From contig OY811980.1 in the NCBI GenBank assembly GCA_963681505.1, positions 7,569,118-7,633,117 of the forward strand: DNA of 64,000 bases, given 5' to 3'. Below are positions 49,508-60,624 of this stretch, in pieces. Source of the stretch: Eunapius fragilis. Taxonomy: Eukaryota > Porifera > Demospongiae > Spongillida > Spongillidae. Positions within the stretch are counted from its first letter, which is position 1; the number at the start of each line of letters is the position of its first letter. Below the pieces are notes generated by a model that had not been told where the DNA came from, ran no database searches, and saw only the letters and a list, made by a program, of their open reading frames with translations. Position numbers and translations under genes: made by a program.

Positions 49508-50762
49508 CTATGTTCTGAAATTGGAGTAGTTGTTGAATGAATCCACAAACACCAGTACAGCCTTGAAGATAACCTTGTACTGGTCCTGGGGAGGAGGCAA
49601 ATCAGGTGATGTCACCATCACCAGAGAGATCACATGATCCACAGCTTACCACAGTGAGCACAGCTCCAGGCTTATGGGTACGAATAGCCTTTACTGACTG
49701 GAACACATCCACCACTCCTTCTGCCTTACACTGCTGGGTCACCATGGTGATGGCACAGAACATACCAGACCTTCCCACTGTGTCACTGGAGGGGGAGGAG
49801 GAAGCATCATGTGACCTCACATGATCCAAAGGGGGCTATGGTTGGGATGGGGAGGAGGTACCTGCAGTGTACCACAATGGGGTGGTTCCCAGTCCTTCTC
49901 TGTACCTTGTCCACCTCTTCAATGACATCAGTGATGGTGGCAAGGTTAGCACACACCCCATCAGGTGTCCAGTTGGTGATGTGGAACTGGGTCACCTCTT
50001 GGACCTCGGAGCTCTGAGTACATACCCACATACATCACACAGTGGTGCCAACACACTGGCCTACTAAAATGTTACCTTGGTAGCCACCAAAAATGTCCTC
50101 CTGGTGTAGCCATCATGTGTTTCCTGCTCAGTTGCCTCTACAGTGAATTCATTGTACGTCTCTATCCCTTGCTCTGGCCAGTACTGGTGACACACCTCCT
50201 ATATACCACATGGGACTGATAATGGTCTGGGCACCAGCTCAGGCTCCACCCACCTTCCCCTCCTCCTGAAGCTGGGATAACATGACAATGGCTCCACATT
50301 TCCTGTCAGATACCATCTTCCAGAAGTCTCTACATGTGGACTTCAAGGGACCTTGGGCTATAATGAAGGCCTTCTGTTGCTTATATCCCTGGGGTGGGAG
50401 GAGCAATGTAGTCATGGCAACCCTAGCCTTAATGACAGGCAATAACCAGTACTGACATTAACAAAGCAGGCATTGATGTAATCAGGATATTCCTGTTTGA
50501 GGATAACACGAGACCTGTCAGCTGCACACAAAGAGAATGTGCACATGATGAAAATCTAACACACTGGCCAGGCAATTTCCTCATCCCTCTCCTCCCCTTC
50601 CTTCTACCTCCCTCCCCTCCCCACCCTTCCCACCCTTCCTTTCCCTCTCCTCCCCCCTCCCTACTCACGTGGGAGGTAGTCCATATTGCGGTTTCTGTCT
50701 GCTGCCTCCATGGCAACGTCTCTGCGGACCGATGTGGGATCAGGGGACACTTGTCCCAGGAC
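49508..50762 (-). CDS. Gene C PTP domain 2 (probably inactive or weak)
   Basis: Motifs: [67 protein letters not shown] (the WPD order is disturbed to W-T-P-D), [12 protein letters not shown] (Cys about 1127 and Arg kept) and [20 protein letters not shown] stop at 49510-49508. Confidence 0.87.
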
Positions 50763-53700
50763 CTGCACAGGTATAATCAACCAATCACATCAGAGGAATT
50801 CATGTATGGGTAACACACATGGTACAGTCTATGTTAGAACCCTGTCATATTACTAACCTCTAACTGAGACTCCATTCCAGTCAAACCAGTTTTAGGATCC
50901 CTCTTATCAAGCCCATTCAGTGATGTTAGGATATCAGAGACCTGGACCTGAGTGTTCCCACACATCACTGACTCCAGAATGGCATCATGGATAAATATGT
51001 ACTGATCCTGTGATAGAGGAAGTGGGAGGGGCATGAGAGAGGGGTGGGAGGGGCTACAGGAGGTGACCTACAGGTGTCTGAACCATCTTCATCCTCTGTC
51101 GTCTCATCTTCCTGATGGTACCAGCTATGTCCACTACTCCCTCCTTCTCTACCTGCTCCAGGACTGTGTCGATTGCAATCAGTGTTCCTGTGCGCCCCAC
51201 ACCAGCACTGTAGGGTCACAGGGGTCACCATGACACCCCTCTCCCTCCTCCCCTCACCCACCTGCAGTGCGCCAAGAGGGGTCCCCTGCCCCCATCATGT
51301 TGGGACTTGACCTTCCTGTGGAAGGCCAAGAGGGAGGTGGCATACTCTGGTACCCCATGGTCAGGCCAGCCAGTGAAGTGATACTGGATCACCTTCCTTT
51401 TGGGTACATCTGACCCTGACAGCTACGGGAGAAGGATGAGAGGGTGGAAGGACTGGGGACCAAGCATGTATACAAAGCATTTCAATCTACTGGCATTCAT
51501 TCCAAAAGGCCCTTTTTGAACACTTACACCAGTAGTTGTGACAATAACCAGAGATGCAATAACTAGCCAATGTGACAATTACAATAGAATTTATCTACAG
51601 CCCTGCACTAACTACTACTGTTGACACAGCTAATGGTTAGGAGTGCATAATTCTATTTGCAACCCACCATATGCATTAGAAAAGCATACATATGTAACCA
51701 AGGAATGTAAAAACACTTTTAGTGAAAACATAGATGGCAGTCATATCACTGAACAAAAGGGACACAACAAAATGAACACAGGTCATTCTGGTGCCCACAC
51801 CTATTGTCATGGTTCATCCCATAGTATCCCATACCCACAGTATCCCAACGTATCCCACAGTATCCTGAGCATCAGTTGCCCACTAAAACTCACAGACACT
51901 TCAAAGGCCCTGATGACATAGTCTGCAAATTCCTTTTTCTCAGTGGTGGCTACAGTGAAGGGTCCATACTTCTGATGGCCTGACTCTGGCCAGTACTGCT
52001 GACACTTGATCTTGCCATCCTCCTTGATGTTGGTCACCATGACGATGGAAGGCACACCCTCCTGCCACACCAGCCTCCAGAAGTCCACAATAGTAGGTGG
52101 AAGAGGACCTTGGAGAGAGGGGGAAAGATGGAGGAGGTAAGAGGTCACATGCTTCACGAGAGGTGAGCTACCTTGAGTGGCTATGAACTTCTTTGGTCCT
52201 GAGTATCCCTGTTAAGAAGGAACACATCTTGTGGGTCATGGAACTCACCATCAATTCAGTGCTCACAGAAATGTAAGAAGCATTGATGTAGCTCCTCTGA
52301 CAGTCTTGTTGGCCCTCCATTGGAGAGAGCTGGATTAGATTCTCATCATCTGTGGGCATGAGGGTGTGGCACGTGATCCCTCATCCCCAGTGCCTACACC
52401 CCAAACTCACAGGGCACAATGTTGGCAAATCTGTTAAGTGTCTTATTATCAGCACTAGTGGCCACAGTGGAGGGACGTTTGGTACTGGACTCCAGAGACT
52501 AGTTTAGAGCACATAAGGGTTAGAGCCCTCTTGTTACCATGGAGATAGCCACACCCACTCACCCTGTACTGATTGTTGAATCCAACATTGTTTTTCTCGT
52601 GATTCTTTGATACATGTTGTCCAAACTTGGCCAATGGTATTATTGGTATGGTCATCTGGTAGTCCCCAGGCAGCTCTATCTCACTGCCGTACACACCAAG
52701 GGACACTTTACGTCTGTCCACACCTAGTTCATTGGCCACCTCCAGTTCATACACACCAGCTTGTTCCATCTCTGCTGTGTGGATGACAAGGCTTCCATCC
52801 TCCCCAATGGTGAGGGAGTGGTCTGTGATGACCTTGGTCCCATTATGGTACCAGGTGAAGGAGGGCCTTGGATATCCTGTGACACGAACATTGAAGACCA
52901 CCTCCTCCCCATCCACCACATCACGGTTAGAGGGGAACTCCTTAATGGTGGGAGCTGGAATGAGAGGAGGTATTGGTGAGAGGAGGGAAGGAGAGGTGGA
53001 AGGAGGGGGGAGGAGGAAGGTACCTGTCTTTGCAATGTTAAGATATTGAAGTTCCGCATTATCTTGGGTGGTAACCGTGGTCTGGGCACTGGGCATGGTC
53101 TGGGGACTTGCAGTAGTATGAGGAGGTGGTTTGGTGGGAGTTGGTTTTCTGGAAAACACCAACACATGTGACATCCCATAATACCCCTCCTAACCCCTCC
53201 CTCCCAGTGCATGACCAGTGCAAGGGCTTATGCTATTAATTATTTCCTGTGTAACTTTAGGTGGTTATTAAGTCCTCCATTACAGCCATGTTACCATGCA
53301 ACTTACTTTTTGTCCACAACTTCATAAGTGACACCTTCAGCATTAAGAGGAGTACTGGGAACGGTGGGTCTGGGTGGAGAGTGGGAGGAGGGAAGGGAGA
53401 GGAGATGTGAAAGAGAAAGGGAGGAGGAGGAGGAAGGGGAGAGCTTTAAATTGTCATTGGAGGAATTAATTATGCTCACAGCATGTGGTCAAGTTACAAT
53501 GTAGTATGTGCCCCTATGTGTGGGAGCTCAGGGTGTGATGCATGAAGTGTGTGAGATACGCATGAGGTACGTTGGGAGGAGAGATGTGTGAGAGAGGGAC
53601 AAAGGTGGGGGATGTGGGTAAGAATGACGGCGAAGAGAGGTGGAGGAGAGGGGGAGGAGGAGTGTGAGAATAAGGAAGGAATAGGAACTATTAGGAGCTG

Positions 53701-56553
53701 GAGGTGGAACATGAGAGGAGTGGAGAGAGAGATGGAGAGGGAGAGGGAGGTGGTGGGTGTGCATTTGAGCTTACTTCTTGTCACCCACAGCTTCATAGGT
53801 CACTGCTTCAGACTTATGAGCACTGGGTCTAAGGAGAGTGATAGTCATGGTATGAGGAGGTGATGGTCATGGTATGAGGTGATGATGATCATGGTATAAG
53901 GAGGTGATGGTCATGGTATGAGGAGGTGATTGTCATGGTGTAAGGAGAGGTTGACATAATCGACCTTGGTATCATTAATAATGGTTATTAATAATGTCCA
54001 CTCACTTCTCTTCCATGTCATAGACTGCTTCTGGTTTGGTAGCTCCATTTTCCCTACGTCTGTGGACAATGGTAATGAATTATACATACTGCTGGGCAGC
54101 CTACCTCAGGAGGAGTATTGCTATGGCAACAATGATGATAATCAACACCACAACCACCAGTGCTCCAATGATCCCACCAATTATACCACCAATGGGGGAG
54201 GAGGAGGAGGAGGGGAAGGAGGAGGGGACAGTACTTGGAGAGAGGATGGTAGTTGTAGGAAGAGGGTAGCCACTTGAGATGACCACCAAGGTATTAACTG
54301 TGGTGGAGATACAAACACTGAGTAGATCACGATCACACAGGATGAGAGAAGGCATGATATGCAGGGGTATACATGGATATGCAGGGGTATACATGGATAT
54401 GCAGGGATATACATGGATATGCAGGGGTATACATGGATATGCAAGGGGTGTGGGTTAGGTAATGTGTTTACTGACTTACTCATCACTTTATCAATTATTA
54501 ATGGCCATTCCAGTTTAGCATCTTAAATATTTAATTGGTATGGAAGTATGTTTAATACACAGTGTGTGGGATGATGGAAGGATGCGATGCTTTCAAAATG
54601 AATACCCAACTGCTGCTGGATACCCTTGTATATCCCTGTGTACCCCCCTGCATAATAAACATCATTATAAGTAGAATACATAAAAATGTTATGCACAGCA
54701 TCCTAATGTTCAATAACATACTCCATCATACCACACATTATTACAATAATCGGATATGATTTAGCTGCCTCACATGAGGCAGAGCCCCTAACAAAAACAT
54801 CTGCTAACACACTTTCAAAAAGATAGAAAATGATGTGCCTATATTATAAGTCCCCTACACCTCGCATGTCCCCCACATCATCCTCTACTGTGTGTCCATT
54901 ACATTTACATGGCCAAGAAAACATACCACTCTGAGAAATAAAATGAAGTGATTAGGCAAAATATAAAAATGAAAATGAGCTTCTGTTACTTTCATTTCTT
55001 CATGGAAATGTATGTACAAGAAGAGCACTATCGTGTCCTTAAATAAGGACCGAGAGCTGGTATAAATGCACCTCTTGTTGTGATATGGCATATTTATCCA
55101 ATAATTGCATCACCATTGCATACCTAAAAAGGCACTCTGAGATGGCATATAAGTGCCCACAGCTATGACAGAGATGTTGTACTGAACCCCAACTTGAAGG
55201 TTGGTTAGGACATAAGAGGTAGAAGTGGTTGAACCACCACTTGTACTTGGAACTCCATTAGCCACATAGTAGATATCATATCTGCTCACTGGAACACCTG
55301 AGGTTGGTGCAGTCCAAGAGACACTGACAGATGTGGGACCAGACTGCACAGCAGTGACACCAGTGGGTGGGGCAGGAGGACCTGTATAGAGGTACATGTC
55401 TATAGGTACAAGACACTCGTCATAGGCAGTACTTACCTGATACACTGAGGGATGAGGTAGCGGATCTTGGATTGAGAGTAAACGTACATATACTTGTGCA
55501 GGGATTGGTGGTAAGGGTGACAGTGATTACATTGCATGTGTACATCCCAGGTGCTCTCCCAGTCACAATCAGGGTGTTGTTGTAAGTAGATGTTGGTCGA
55601 TCTGTCACTATCTGAGAGGAAGCATAGTTACCACCATTCACTGGACTTCCATTGATGGTCCACTGCACAGTTGTAGGAGGAGAACTAGTGCTGGTGCAGG
55701 TCAACTGGAACACTGGTGGATCAACATTTGTAGGTGTCAACAGCTGAAACTGGACACCTCCTGTGATGTTAGGACCATCTGTGGGAGAGTCAACACTTCC
55801 ATAACACATGTGATGTACTTTCCTCTCTACTTACAAGTGGCTGCTACAGAGAGAGCATAGCTAGTAGTTCCATTTATGCCTGATGATGCTGCTAGTTTGA
55901 GATCAGTGTACATTCCAACACAGAGTGTGATGGTGGTATTGGTACAACATTGAACACCATGTGGGAAGTCAGAAGGAGCTCCACGATACAGCTCTACTCC
56001 TAATGGCCCATTTCGTTGACCCAACCCTCCAGGGGTGGTTACAGGGTCTGGTGTTGCTAGTGGAAACAGGGCTCCATTTGGTTGATACCACTGTCCACCT
56101 GTTATACCCTGGCACACCAGAGGATACTGGGCTTGAAACTGGAGTAGTGTGTTCACTCTTGCTGTAACTGCTGAGAGGGACACCAGACTGTTGTTCGCAA
56201 TCAGTGACTGATTATACCAGGCTATCCCAGCAGTCTGACCTGTATGAAATATCTAATATTATAAACATCATCATTTAACGAGGGTAAGTATTCGTAATGA
56301 CGTCCTTACTGATAATGCTTTAGCTAATAGGCCTATAGGCTGACCTTTATTACATCGACACATAATTTAGTACGCGGTGTGCGTTCGTGGCCCTAGCATG
56401 CAAAAGAGTGAATGCGCGGAGCCTAGGCAACAGTGATCATTGTCCCATCCACCTCTGTCTAGTATTTGAAAGATTCGGTTGAAACTTTGACTTACCTGCG
56501 GCTAAGAGCGGGAGCGCACACGCACAGAGGACACTACAAGCGAACGAAATCAT
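49508..56553 (-). CDS. Gene C: RPTP with short ectodomain, tyrosine mini-exons and an intracellular Ig domain
   Basis: Complete 24-exon model, 1,198 residues. Exons in transcript order: 56553-56496, 56239-55835, 55778-55437, 55381-55124, 54297-54105, 54059-54006, 53828-53775, 53369-53307, 53148-53024, 52954-52563, 52498-52411, 52349-52267, 52208-52172, 52108-51894, 51422-51262, 51207-51072, 51007-50858, 50762-50669, 50521-50457, 50388-50254, 50198-50076, 50013-49862, 49785-49650, 49585-49508. All joins have GT/AG and matching phase. Residues: signal 1-19, N-terminal module 20-154, Ig 155-268, FN3 269-354, Ser/Pro stalk, TM about 390-418, tyrosine segment 419-475, linker 476-517, cytoplasmic Ig about 518-610, D1 to 938, D2 939-1198. 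It converges on gene B. Confidence 0.9.
50858..52498 (-). CDS. Gene C PTP domain 1 (predicted active, altered substrate loop)
   Basis: Motifs: LNRFANIVP (Tyr is Phe), then DDENLIQL where the usual DxxRV Arg is Asn, [49 protein letters not shown] (Asp about 810), [13 protein letters not shown] (Cys about 842), MVQTP and [12 protein letters not shown]. The catalytic triad is intact. The intron after the DGK motif, present in A and B, is absent; the ATQ|G intron is present as in A. Confidence 0.88.
52563..52954 (-). CDS. Gene C intracellular Ig (I-set) domain and linker to PTP D1
   Basis: One 392-bp exon. I-set pattern: [13 protein letters not shown] (B strand, Cys replaced by Asn), [12 protein letters not shown] (C strand Trp), [20 protein letters not shown] (E-F strands, Cys replaced by Glu) and [16 protein letters not shown] (G strand). 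Neither disulphide cysteine is present. It lies after the TM and the tyrosine exons and before PTP D1, so it is cytoplasmic. In gene B the Ig and the linker are on separate exons; here they are fused. Exon 53148-53024 just upstream is a Pro/Thr-rich linker. Confidence 0.88.
53307..54059 (-). CDS. Gene C tyrosine mini-exons (ITIM-like)
   Basis: Three small exons (54059-54006, 53828-53775, 53369-53307; 54, 54 and 63 bp), all phase 2 to 2 and clearly related. Each encodes Glu, Ala or Gly, then Val and a tyrosine: [36 protein letters not shown] and VTYEVV fit the ITIM consensus (I/V/L/SxYxxI/V/L). Symmetric phase would let any of them be skipped without a frameshift. Tandem repeats of about 22 bp (53828-53945) and 20 bp (54345-54445) lie in neighbouring introns. 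Confidence 0.82.
54105..54297 (-). CDS. Gene C stalk and transmembrane exon
   Basis: A Ser/Thr/Pro-rich stalk ([15 protein letters not shown]) is followed by a Gly-zipper-like [15 protein letters not shown] and a hydrophobic run to ILLLR. The GxxxG-type pattern could favour TM dimers (inference). The next exon starts with Arg and Glu, consistent with the cytoplasmic side. Confidence 0.88.
55124..56553 (-). CDS. Gene C signal peptide and ectodomain
   Basis: ATG at 56553; leader [19 protein letters not shown], 58 bp, phase 1. The exon at 56239-55835 encodes the unassigned module shared with gene A ([34 protein letters not shown]). 55778-55437 encodes the Ig-like domain and 55381-55124 an FN3. 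Against gene A the FN3 differs at only a handful of residues. The ectodomain is far smaller than that of A or B. Confidence 0.88.
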
Positions 56554-56663
56554 TGTTCGTCATCCCCGGTATTAGAAAAACTCTTATTATCAGATGGGAA
56601 CGTGACATATAATGAATTTGTGAGTATATACAGTACGACCATTAGGTCAACTAGGATCACTGT

Positions 56664-57033
56664 TTGTACTGGTTACCAACAACAGCCTGGTGACAAGTTG
56701 CAGCCACTAGGCCTATCAGTATACCAGTTTCCTCTACCAAATGGAGCCCTGTTTCCACTAGTAACACCAGACCCTGTAACCATGGGAGGGTCCTGTCTTC
56801 CCACATGGTGTTCAATGTTGTACCAATACCACCATCACATTCTGTGTTGGAATGTACTCTGATCTCACACTAGCAGCATCATCAGGCATAGCTGCATCAG
56901 GCACTATGGGCTATGCTCTCTCTGTAGCAGCCACTTGTAAGTAGAGAGGAAAGTACATCACATGTGTTATGGAAGTGTTGACTCTCCCACAGATGGTCCT
57001 AATATCATAGGAGGTGTCCACTTTCAGCTGTTA
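56664..57033 (+). pseudogene. Broken copy of the shared RPTP N-terminal exon
   Basis: Reading plus strand, it matches gene C exon 2 from the AACAACAGCCTGGTGAC region through the exon end, the following short intron (GTAAGTAGAGAGG...CCCACAG) and the first bases of exon 3, where it stops at about 57033. An internal deletion after CCTGTAACCATGGGAGGG breaks the frame. It lies head to head with gene C, about 110 bp from its ATG. Confidence 0.82.
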
Positions 57034-57394
57034 ATTAAGGAGTGTCAGTTTGTGATGCTCATATATATACGTTCTTTCGAGTAACATTGTGCATGTAGTG
57101 TGAGTGCCCTTTGACGACTTCATAATTACATGAGAGGAGGAGAGGCTGGCCAATCTAGCATTTGCTGCTCACATTCACCATGAGCAGAAAATTGATGTTG
57201 ACAGAGTTGTGGACACTTTTTCCCGTCTTCATCCAAGACCAATTGGAGTTTGAATCACTATTGTTATTTCTGACCTTCCAAATAGTATTGTTGATAATGG
57301 GTATCTTACAATATAATGTATACAATATTTAAAATATCATCAGTAGATCTCGCGTGATGAAGCAAATACACAAAGTCAAAAGTCAAAAGCTATC

Positions 57395-57560
57395 CTAGCT
57401 GTTGAGTTGGCACAAACAAGGTTGAGGTTCAACAGGGCCATAGATCTCATGGAATACTATGGACTTTGGCCGGCATGTGGAGGTGGCAAGTCTGGAGGCA
57501 ATTGTGGAGATAATGGGAGTGGCTTCCTTACTCCAAGCTCCATATGTTCCCACCCACCAT
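57395..57560 (-). pseudogene. Retroelement C-terminal fragment, minus strand
   Basis: Encodes YGAWSKEATPIISTIASRLA, then PKSIVFHEIYG. This YGxWxxEA...SRLA...EIYG pattern belongs to the C-terminal end of the sponge reverse-transcriptase family. It is truncated and inverted relative to the next fragment. Confidence 0.55.
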
Positions 57561-57609
57561 ACACATACCCACTCTTGTTCGGAACATTTAGGGTAATTGG
57601 ATTGGCGCT

Positions 57610-57895
57610 TACTTGACTCAGTGGCTTGGGCAGCAGCTGTGGCCAACACTCCCACTTCCAACAAGCTAGGTTGGGTCTGCATCCCCTTAGCGACCTATGG
57701 GTGTTGGGGTGAAGAAGCGCATAGCTCAGTTTCCCGCCTGGCAGCCCACCTGGCCTTGCAGCTGCAGTGCAACAATTCAAAAGCCACAACAAGCATATAC
57801 CAGAGACTGAACCTGACCTTAGTTTGCTCTCCCATGCAAGGTTTCAGCATTCAGAAGACAAGGATTGAGGTGTGTGTGGATGCTTCTATAACTTA
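57610..57895 (+). pseudogene. Retroelement C-terminal fragment, plus strand
   Basis: Encodes GWVCIPLATYGCWGEEAHSS, then SRLAAHLALQLQCNNSKAT and IYQRLNLTLV. It is the same domain end as the fragment just upstream on the other strand. No upstream reverse transcriptase is attached. Confidence 0.6.
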
Positions 57896-58118
57896 GATTT
57901 TGTTATTGTGCTGTACGTTTCATTTATCCTTACTTGTAATTAATTTTAATTCTATATACAATAATAATATATATATAATTATATAACACATGGAAAAGTA
58001 TCTATATAGTGGTGGACTGCTTAATTATAGTACTCTCTCTGCACCTGTGGTTGTAGGCGTGCGCTTCAGCCTTACCAGCTGCTGTAATATACTAGTGTGA
58101 TGATATTATTATTAATTA

Positions 58119-58600
58119 TTGTCATATTACAAACACATCTCTGCTATGGAGACATCAGGTGCCTTTGGCCCAGTGACTTTTGACATCTCATGCAATTTGG
58201 CTCACAAAATCAAAGCCACATCCAACGAGCCTAATTCAAGGCATACCTTTTCCAACAAATATCCGTTGTGGTGTAGAGAGGCAATGCTGCATCTGTTCTT
58301 GGGTGTGCTGGTTTAGCTTTAGATGTTCTGATGATGGATTGGAATTAGGTGAACCAGCTGCTTTCGATTTCACTATCACATCTCCACTCACGCTGCCATT
58401 CTGGCTAAAGCTAGTGTAGATACTGGTGTTGCTGGTGCCAGAAAAAATACATTCAATTACCCTGCTGGGCTGAGTGTTGGGCTGAGTGTGTGTGCCTTTG
58501 GCAGTGGAGAGCTACGGCAACAGGGGTGAGGAACTTTACCCCTCTTGCAAATTGTCATTGATTTGGCTCCACATTAAACAAGGCTAATGACATTTAAGGG
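58119..58600 (+). pseudogene. Retroelement C-terminal region, frameshifted
   Basis: Pieces in different frames read METSGAFGPVTFD, EPAAFDFTITSPLT and VCVPLAVESYGNRGEE. They match in order the end of the same reverse-transcriptase family, with stops between them. Confidence 0.55.
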
Positions 58601-58706
58601 AGGCACCCTACAGGTCGGATGCATTGCAAGAGCTATACTAGCTATGTTAGTTTTTTTTTTCAATCTATATATTATATATCATCAATAGTTAATTTTATTT
58701 ATTTTA

Positions 58707-59674
58707 GGGCAGACATGAAAAATGCTTTTAATGCTGTATCTAGACAGGCGGTTGTGGAAGAATGTGCCACCTTTCCCCCGAAATTCTGCCTTGGGTGTCT
58801 TGGTGTTATGGATCATACCTCTGTTATGGCACCCTCTAGTTCAGAGTCAGGGGTTCAACAGGGGGATTGCGCTGGTCTTGCATAAACTAATTTCCAGTGT
58901 GGATGCTAATGATGAATGCATCGACCTCCTCTACCAGGCATGGTACCTCAATGATGGTGCCTTAGCTGGGAACCATTCAGCCAGCTGTGTGTTGCGGGCC
59001 ATGGACATCATGGGACCTGCTCTGGTAATGGACATCATTGAAGAGATGGGACCTGCTCTGGGCCTTTGCATAAAATTTGCCAAATGTGAACTCTTCAGCA
59101 GTAAAGGCAACGCCACTTTCCCACCAGCCGTGAAGTGCTCCCTTCTACCAAACCTTGACATTCTTGGTACTCCTGTTGGTGACTACTTACACTGTTCTAG
59201 ATTTATCACTGAAAAGTGTTGTGAGAAATTGCTCGCAAGTCTGGTGGATGTGAAGGGAGTTCAATCTCCAGGTGGCGTTCACATTACTGCACATGTGTGG
59301 AGGTTTTGCAAATTGGTCCACCTAACCTGGATAACTCCTCCTAGTTTGGCTTCAAATGCTCTAGTATCCGTTGATGAAGATGTGAGGCAGTGTTTTGTGC
59401 TCTGCTCAGCCATTGAAATCTCAGATACTGTAGAAACAGGCTCAGCTTAGTTTGTGAGATTGGGGGGCTTAGGCCTTCGTTCCCTCTCTTGCCATGCCAC
59501 AGCTGCCTTTATTGCCTTGCTTTCCTTATCAGTCCTGGGCCAATCCAACAATCACCATCTTCAGCAGGCAGTCATAGCCTATAACTCCAAGGTCTCCTCA
59601 CATCATGCAATCACGGCAATCCCGGCTGAGTCTGCCCTCACTTCTCCCACCACTCAGAGAGAGCTGTCTTTGTA
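58707..59674 (+). pseudogene. Reverse transcriptase domain, decayed
   Basis: Starts ADMKNAFNAVSRQAV (RT motif), then after a frameshift GVQQGD, AWYLNDGALAG (the catalytic YLDD is YLND), FAKCELFS, PNLDILGTPVGDYLHC and GGLGLRSLS. At least two frameshifts plus the active-site change show it is dead. The 5' part of the element is missing; a related 3' end lies at 136-735 on the other strand. Confidence 0.75.
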
Positions 59675-59811
59675 ATGTTTCAGTTCAGTCTTTACTTGCA
59701 TGGTCCTTGAGTATGATATTTATACAGGAACTTTGTATACTTACCTTGCCCATGGGGTGGAATGCTCTGAATCCCACGCCTTCAGAGCATTAGCACGTGG
59801 ATACAATCACT

Positions 59812-60279
59812 GGCATCTGGGCGGTTGGAGCAGCTTCAAGTGCAGACAATGCATCCTCAGTATTGTCATGTTCATGGTACTCTAACACCTTCCATGGAAC
59901 CAGGGACTTACAACGTTTACCTCCTAATAAATCGAGTGTGTCATGCACTTACAACTGGCAACATGTGAATATGCAGCTGGGTAAGCAGAGTGCTTGTATC
60001 CACGTGCTAATGCTCTGAAGGCTCCGTGGGATTAAAACTAAAAATCAATTTATATGTATACATGTGTGTATATATATTTATATATAACAAAAGGCATGCA
60101 CTCTGCTTACCCAGCTGCATATTCACATGTTGCCAGTTGTAAGTGCATGACACACTCGGTTTATTAGGAGGTAAACGTTGTAAGTCCCTGGTTCCATGGA
60201 AGGTGTTAGAGTACCATGAACATGACAATACTGCGGATGCATTGTCTGCACTTGAAGCTGCTCCAACCGCCCAGATGCC
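59812..60279. repeat. Large inverted repeat, 182-bp arms, 104-bp spacer
   Basis: 59812-59993 and 60098-60279 are reverse complements with about two mismatches over 182 bases. A second inverted pair (59771-59805 with about 59996-60034) overlaps its left side. It could be a foldback element or a recent inverted duplication, and a transcript would fold into a long hairpin. Confidence 0.85.
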
Positions 60280-60317
60280 TTTTGTTATATATATATATAT
60301 AATATATATATATATAT

Positions 60318-60567
60318 GGGACAGTGTCCAGCAGAATCACCCTTATGGTACTTTTTCAAAATTTCCATAACAAGCAAAAGAAAAGTAACGCTCGCATTGA
60401 AATGTATGGCTAATTATAAATTCAGTGCCTAATAACTTTGTGATGGATAGTCCGATTTAGGATGCGTAAGGACCATTTCACAGAAGCTCATGGGTGTTCA
60501 AGGAAAATCAAAAAATTTGAAAACTTGAAAAACTAGCCAGAAGGGTGATTCTGCTGGACACTGTCCC
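60318..60567. mobile_element. MITE, 250 bp, 27-bp perfect terminal inverted repeats in a TA-rich site
   Basis: GGGACAGTGTCCAGCAGAAT plus CACCCTT (60318-60344) is exactly inverted at 60541-60567. Both ends abut (TA)n, consistent with TA-targeted insertion of the Tc1/mariner type; the class is inferred. The outer flanks (AATCAATTTATATGTATACA) are also inverted around it at about 60041 and 60590. Confidence 0.85.
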
Positions 60568-60624
60568 ATATATATATACACACATGTATACATATAAATT
60601 GATTTTTAGGAGGTCATCAGCTAG

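Noticed and set aside
49602..50067. Plus-strand frames within gene C D2
   Set aside because: Antisense shadows of PTP exons whose motifs read only on the minus strand.
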